Assembly (NCBI GenBank): GCA_900548735.1 | Contig: URMC01000030.1 | Span: 1 to 17,922, forward strand | From: an uncultured Eubacteriales bacterium | GTDB taxonomy: Bacteria > Bacillota > Clostridia > Oscillospirales > CAG-272 | DNA length: 17,922 nt | Direction: 5' to 3' | Shown: positions 14,398 through 17,922 of the stretch, piece by piece | Numbering within the stretch: the stretch's first letter is position 1 | Layout: each line of letters opens with the position of its first letter | Notes under the pieces: model-generated | What the model saw: the letters and a program-made list of their open reading frames with translations, nothing else | Told to the model about the DNA's origin: nothing | Databases searched by the model: none | Made by a program: the position numbers and the translations under genes

Positions 14398-15825
14398 ATG
14401 CCGAACGACGCTTATATTTCACCCTTTTCCACCAGATACGCCTCCAGGGAGATGCAGTATCTCTTTTCCGCGGATAAAAAATTCACCACCTGGCGCGCGC
14501 TCTGGATCGCCCTTGCCGAAGCGGAACAGCAGGCGGGACTGAACATCACGGACGAGCAGTTGGACGAACTGCGCGCCCACGCTACCGACGTGGACTATGA
14601 CAAGGCGGCGGCGTATGAGAAGAAACTGCGCCATGACGTGATGGCGCACATCCACGCGTGGGGAGAGCAGTGCCCCAAGGCGCGCCCGATCATTCATCTC
14701 GGCGCCACCTCCTGCTATGTGGGGGATAACACCGATATGATTATCCTCAAGGACGCGCTGACGCTGGTGAGAGGGAAGCTCTGCCGCGTGATGAAAAATC
14801 TGCGTGACTTTGCACTGAAATACAAGGCGTTGCCGGCGCTGGGCTATACGCACCTGCAACCGGCGCAGATGGTGACGGTGGGCAAGCGCGCCACGCTCTG
14901 GCTCTACGATTTGGTGCTGGATCTGAACGACCTGCAATATGTGCTCTCCACGCTGGCACTGCTCGGCTCCAAGGGCACCACCGGCACGCAGGCAAGTTTT
15001 ATGGAACTGCTGGGCGGGGATGAGGAAAAGATTGACGGGATTGAGGCGTATATCGCGGAGAAATTCGGGTTTGACCGGGTGGTGCCGGTCAGCGGGCAGA
15101 CCTATACCCGCAAATATGACTCCCGCGTGATGGCGGTGCTGTCCGGCATTGCGCAAAGCGCGTATAAGTTTTCCAACGACCTGCGGATTTTGCAGTCGTT
15201 CAAAGAAATGGAGGAGCCGTTTGAGAAAAATCAGATCGGCTCCTCGGCGATGCCCTACAAGCGCAACCCCATGCGTTGCGAACGGATGGGCGCACTCTGC
15301 CGCTACGTCATTTCGGATGTGACCAATACCGCCGTGACCGCCTCCACCCAGTGGATGGAGCGCACGCTGGACGACAGCGCCAACCGCCGCATTTCGATTG
15401 CGGAAGGGTTCCTCGCCGTGGACGCGATTCTGAATATTTATATCAACGTGACCGACGGGCTGGTGGTCTACCCGAAAGTGATCGAGGCGCGCATTAGACA
15501 GGAACTGCCCTTTATGGCGTCCGAAAACATCCTCATGGACGCAGTCAAGCGGGGCGGCGACCGGCAGGAACTGCATGAAGTCATCCGGGAGCTTTCTATG
15601 GAGGCAGGCAAGCGCGTGAAAGAAGAGGGGCTTGACAACGATCTGCTTTCCCGCATTGCCGCTGATCCTCGCTTTGGGCTTAGCGCCGAGGAACTGAGCG
15701 CGCATATTGACCCCGCCGCCTACATCGGGCGTTGCCCCTCGCAGGTGGAGCGCTTCATCCGGGATGAGGTGGACCCTCTGCTGGCAAAATATCCGGCGAC
15801 CGAGGGGATGAAACTGGAAGTCTGA
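14398..15825 (+). CDS. purB: Adenylosuccinate lyase
   Basis: The protein has 475 residues. It acts twice in purine synthesis, releasing fumarate from SAICAR and from adenylosuccinate, as a cytosolic homotetramer. Fumarase/aspartase superfamily signatures are intact: LRHDVMAH (H79), GATSCYVGDN (about 102-111), the general-acid histidine in YTHLQPAQ (H152), and the mobile catalytic loop GSSAMPYKRNP (281-291) with the conserved serines S282/S283. The C-terminal ASL domain (RISIAEGFLAVDAI onward) is complete. The length and the MPYKRNPMRCERM form favour purB over argininosuccinate lyase or fumarase. The start has AGAAAGGA upstream. No other purine genes adjoin it, so purB is separated from the main pur operon here. 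It follows yifB and precedes the acyl-CoA ligase-like gene by 52 bp on the same strand. Confidence 0.97.
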   Translation: MPNDAYISPFSTRYASREMQYLFSADKKFTTWRALWIALAEAEQQAGLNITDEQLDELRAHATDVDYDKAAAYEKKLRHDVMAHIHAWGEQCPKARPIIHLGATSCYVGDNTDMIILKDALTLVRGKLCRVMKNLRDFALKYKALPALGYTHLQPAQMVTVGKRATLWLYDLVLDLNDLQYVLSTLALLGSKGTTGTQASFMELLGGDEEKIDGIEAYIAEKFGFDRVVPVSGQTYTRKYDSRVMAVLSGIAQSAYKFSNDLRILQSFKEMEEPFEKNQIGSSAMPYKRNPMRCERMGALCRYVISDVTNTAVTASTQWMERTLDDSANRRISIAEGFLAVDAILNIYINVTDGLVVYPKVIEARIRQELPFMASENILMDAVKRGGDRQELHEVIRELSMEAGKRVKEEGLDNDLLSRIAADPRFGLSAEELSAHIDPAAYIGRCPSQVERFIRDEVDPLLAKYPATEGMKLEV

Positions 15826-15877
15826 CAAACGCCGCCCCACGGCGGTACACATAAACAGAAAGAACGGAGGAGAAAAC

Positions 15878-17566
15878 ATGGCAGGCATCATGCAGAAAAA
15901 TCTGCGCACGATTGAAAATCTGCGCGTGATGTTGGAGGATTCCGCCCTTCGCGGGGGCACCGCCACCGCAATCCGGGAGAAACGGGACGGGATTTATCAG
16001 GATATTTCCTATTCGCGCTTAGCGGCGGAAGCCGAAGCGCTCGGCACGGCGCTCACGCACCGGATCCCGGCGGGCGCACGGGTATTGCTGATCGGAGAAA
16101 ACAGCTACGCGTGGGCGCTTTCGTTCCTTGCACTGGTGTGCGGCGCGGGCGTGCCGGTGCCGGTGGATGCGGCGCTTCCCGCTACGGCGGTAGCGGCAAT
16201 CGCACGGGAGGCGGGCGCCACGGCGGTGATTTACGCCCCCGACAAGGCAACCCACATTGCCGGGCTTTCGGGCGTGGTTGCCGTTTGCATGGATGAACTG
16301 GGCAGCCTTGTGGAGATGGGCAAGGAGTTGCTTCGCACCGGGGAGACCTCGGTGTTTGAAACCGTCATTGACCGCACGGCGCCTGCCGCTGTCTTTTTCA
16401 CCTCGGGCACAACCGGAAAGCCGAAGGGGGTATTGCTTTCTCACGCAAACCTCTGCCGCACGCTCTCCGGGGTCGGTTATATGGCAAACCTCACTCCCAC
16501 AGACACCTTCCTGTCGGTTTTGCCGCTCTCCCACGCGTATGAATGCGTGCTGGGGTTCCTGGTTCCGCTTTGCTACGGCGCGGCGGTTGCCTTCGGAGAG
16601 GGGCTGTACTCACTGGGGAAGAACCTGCGGGAGGTGCACCCCACGGCAATGGTGCTGTTGCCTTTCCTTGCCGAGGCACTTTACCGCAAGTGCTGGGCGG
16701 ACATCAGCCGCCGCGGCGCAGAGACCGCGGTGCGCCGCCTGATCGCCATTTCCGATCCGGTGCGTCCGCTTGCCGCAAGACAGGTCCTCAAAGAAAAACT
16801 GCTTGCGCGGGAGCGCGCGATGTTCGGCGGGCGCCTCAACCGTATTTTCATTCTCGGCGGGCATGCGGATGCCGCCGTGCAGAAGGGGCTTCGTCAGTTC
16901 GGCATTTTTGCGGTGCAGGGCTATGGGCTGACCGAGTGTGCGGGGCTGGCGGCGCTGAACTGCGATGAAAGCTATAAGGACGGCGCGGCAGGCAAGGCGC
17001 TTGCCGGCGGCGTGCTGGATATTTACAACGCCCAGCCGGACGGCAGCGGGGAGATCCGCTACAAGGGCGAAAACGTGATGCTGGGGTACCTGGCGGGCTC
17101 CGTGCGGGAATCCGGCATCCATCGTGACGGGTGGTTTTACACCGGCGATATCGGGCGGATTGACGCGGACGGCTTCCTTTACGTGATCGGCAGAAAGCAG
17201 AACGCCATTGAAACCGCCAACGGCAAGCGAATCTGCCCCGAGGAGCTGGAGGCGTTGCTCAGTCAGAATCCCTTCATCCGCGAGGCGGTGGTGCTGGGTG
17301 TGTACGACGAGGAAAAGAAGGACAACGTGGCGGCGGCGTTCATCTGCCCGGACTTTGCGTATGCAAAGAATATGTTTGGCGAGTTTGACTGGATGGAAAA
17401 TCTGGACACCGCAATCTCCGAGTGGGTAGAGGACATCAACGCGGAGTTGCCGCCCTTTGAGCGGATTTCGATGTACGCCCTGAGAGAGGAGCCGTTTGCG
17501 CGCAACGCGTCCGGCAAGGTGCTTCGCGCGGCGCTGGCAAAGGAATTTTCCGCACTTGGAGAGTAA
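15878..17566 (+). CDS. AMP-binding acyl-CoA synthetase/ligase family protein
   Basis: The protein has 562 residues and belongs to the ANL (adenylate-forming) superfamily, nearest in style to long-chain fatty acid-CoA ligases. These activate a carboxylate with ATP to an acyl-AMP and usually transfer it to CoA. Visible motifs: A3 phosphate loop TSGTTGKPKG (175-184), A5 YGLTEC (349-354), A7 YTGD (421-424), A8 hinge IGRKQNAI (437-444), and the adenylation lysine K547 in NASGK (A10). A8 continues into NGKRICPEELEALL, close to the usual form. Ribosome site GGAGG lies seven bases before ATG 15878. It is 52 bp after purB with only a 5-6 bp hairpin between (about 15832-15845), so co-transcription is likely. 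Acyl specificity cannot be told; an acyl-ACP synthetase or aryl ligase is possible. Confidence 0.9.
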   Translation: MAGIMQKNLRTIENLRVMLEDSALRGGTATAIREKRDGIYQDISYSRLAAEAEALGTALTHRIPAGARVLLIGENSYAWALSFLALVCGAGVPVPVDAALPATAVAAIAREAGATAVIYAPDKATHIAGLSGVVAVCMDELGSLVEMGKELLRTGETSVFETVIDRTAPAAVFFTSGTTGKPKGVLLSHANLCRTLSGVGYMANLTPTDTFLSVLPLSHAYECVLGFLVPLCYGAAVAFGEGLYSLGKNLREVHPTAMVLLPFLAEALYRKCWADISRRGAETAVRRLIAISDPVRPLAARQVLKEKLLARERAMFGGRLNRIFILGGHADAAVQKGLRQFGIFAVQGYGLTECAGLAALNCDESYKDGAAGKALAGGVLDIYNAQPDGSGEIRYKGENVMLGYLAGSVRESGIHRDGWFYTGDIGRIDADGFLYVIGRKQNAIETANGKRICPEELEALLSQNPFIREAVVLGVYDEEKKDNVAAAFICPDFAYAKNMFGEFDWMENLDTAISEWVEDINAELPPFERISMYALREEPFARNASGKVLRAALAKEFSALGE

Positions 17567-17673
17567 GGACGCGGAGGGCGCTTCCCTGCAAGCGCCCCCC
17601 ACACCCCCCGCAAAACCTTTTAAATAAGGGGTGGGGTGCGGCACCGGGATACACACATAACTTCCCGGCGGCA
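17567..17673. other. Gene-free flank with a hairpin after the ligase gene
   Basis: GGGCGCTT (17576-17583) pairs with AAGCGCCC (17590-17597) around a six-base loop, ten bases after the stop codon, without a U-tract. A C-rich then G-rich stretch follows (CCCCCCACACCCCCC, AAGGGGTGGGG). The dispersed repeat begins next. The whole 356-bp end region 17567-17922 contains no credible gene. Confidence 0.6.
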
Positions 17674-17866
17674 GCACCTGCGGTGCGGCTGGTCGGCTGA
17701 CGGCACCTGCGGTGCGGCTTGCAGAGTCAGTTGGGCACACACGCCCAATGCTTGGCGCCAGCTGCCGGAAAGTTTTTGCGGGATTCAAAAGGGGGCTTTT
17801 TTCAAAAAGCCCCCTTTTGCGCGCGCCTGCGGCGGGCAATAGAGCCAGTATGTTCGCCGCCGGAAT
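17674..17866 (+). repeat. Dispersed intergenic repeat, right-end copy
   Basis: Two copies of GCACCTGCGGTGCGGCT (17674-17690 and 17703-17719) are 29 bp apart. The core CAGAGTCAGTTGGG, a GCCGGAAAGTTTTT segment, a 32-nt palindrome (17787-17818) and a terminal block ending at CGCCGCCGGAAT (17866) follow. The last block is nearly identical, inverted, to positions 1-49. No credible gene. Confidence 0.88.
17787..17818 (+). terminator. Palindromic hairpin after the acyl-CoA ligase-like gene
   Basis: A 15-bp perfect stem, AAAAGGGGGCTTTTT with its complement, closes on a two-base turn and ends in TTTT before GCGCG. It lies about 220 bases downstream of the ligase stop and is the likely end of the yifB-purB-ligase transcript, although the distance is long. 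It is the same hairpin as in the other repeat copies. Confidence 0.5.
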
Positions 17867-17891
17867 GTTTGTATGGCATTTTCTTTTTGCC

Positions 17892-17914
17892 GACAAGGGG
17901 TATTGCCCCTTGTC
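17892..17914. repeat. Hairpin at the right edge
   Basis: GACAAGGGG (17892-17900) pairs with CCCCTTGTC (17906-17914) around a five-base loop. It is flanked by CTTTTTGCC on the left and CATTTT on the right, so it resembles a terminator read in either direction. It may belong to a gene beyond the window. Confidence 0.55.
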
Positions 17915-17922
17915 CATTTTCT

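Noticed and set aside
14419..15966. 515-residue open frame antisense to purB
   Set aside because: purB is unambiguous on the plus strand; this frame is a by-product of avoided TTA, CTA and TCA codons.
1..17922. Defence island, biosynthetic cluster or prophage
   Set aside because: All nine genes are explained by core functions, a secreted protein or isomerases; there is no integrase, capsid, toxin-antitoxin, nuclease-effector or tailoring gene.

Overview
The window looks like a chromosomal segment of a moderately GC-rich member of the Bacillota, most likely an uncultured clostridial gut-type bacterium. The evidence is strong AGGAGG-type ribosome sites before almost every gene, TTGACA/TATAAT-type promoters, a housekeeping set (RF3, YgiQ, YifB/ComM, PurB) of clostridial flavour, and GC-rich intergenic repeats. 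This is inference from style; no rRNA or species marker is present. No phage, plasmid, CRISPR, transposase, tRNA or rRNA gene is visible.

Layout: nine protein genes. On the minus strand: a membrane-anchored WG-repeat protein (186-1499) downstream of peptide chain release factor 3, prfC (1632-3230); a repeat-filled gap of 830 bp without a gene (3231-4060); and a YgiQ-type radical SAM protein with an added basic, repeat-rich tail (4061-6334). Divergent from it on the plus strand is a single-gene unit for a 1255-residue secreted protein with two lamin-tail-like domains (6597-10364). It has a very good promoter, a hairpin at the start of its mRNA and a strong terminator. A compact three-hairpin block separates it from a convergent two-gene minus-strand operon of paralogous TIM-barrel sugar-phosphate isomerase/epimerases (10568-11506 and 11508-12443; one base between stop and start). 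Divergent from that operon on the plus strand are YifB/ComM (12770-14311), adenylosuccinate lyase purB (14398-15825) and an AMP-binding acyl-CoA ligase-like enzyme (15878-17566), ending in another repeat region.

How the parts relate: the genes are mainly core functions (translation termination, purine synthesis, DNA uptake/recombination AAA+ ATPase, acyl activation) plus two lineage-specific items, the secreted protein and the isomerase pair. I do not see a defence island or biosynthetic cluster.

The most unusual material is intergenic. A dispersed repeat has CTGCGG 9-bp units, a conserved core around CAGAGTCAGTTGGG and a GC-rich palindromic hairpin. It occurs in full at the left end (1-185, inverted), at 3335-3530 and at the right end (17674-17866), with a partial inverted copy at 3844-3894. 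The outer copies are inverted relative to one another, and the window starts exactly at the outer edge of one. A second, roughly 200-bp MITE-like element with 23-bp perfect inverted ends (3760-3957) has the partial copy inside it.
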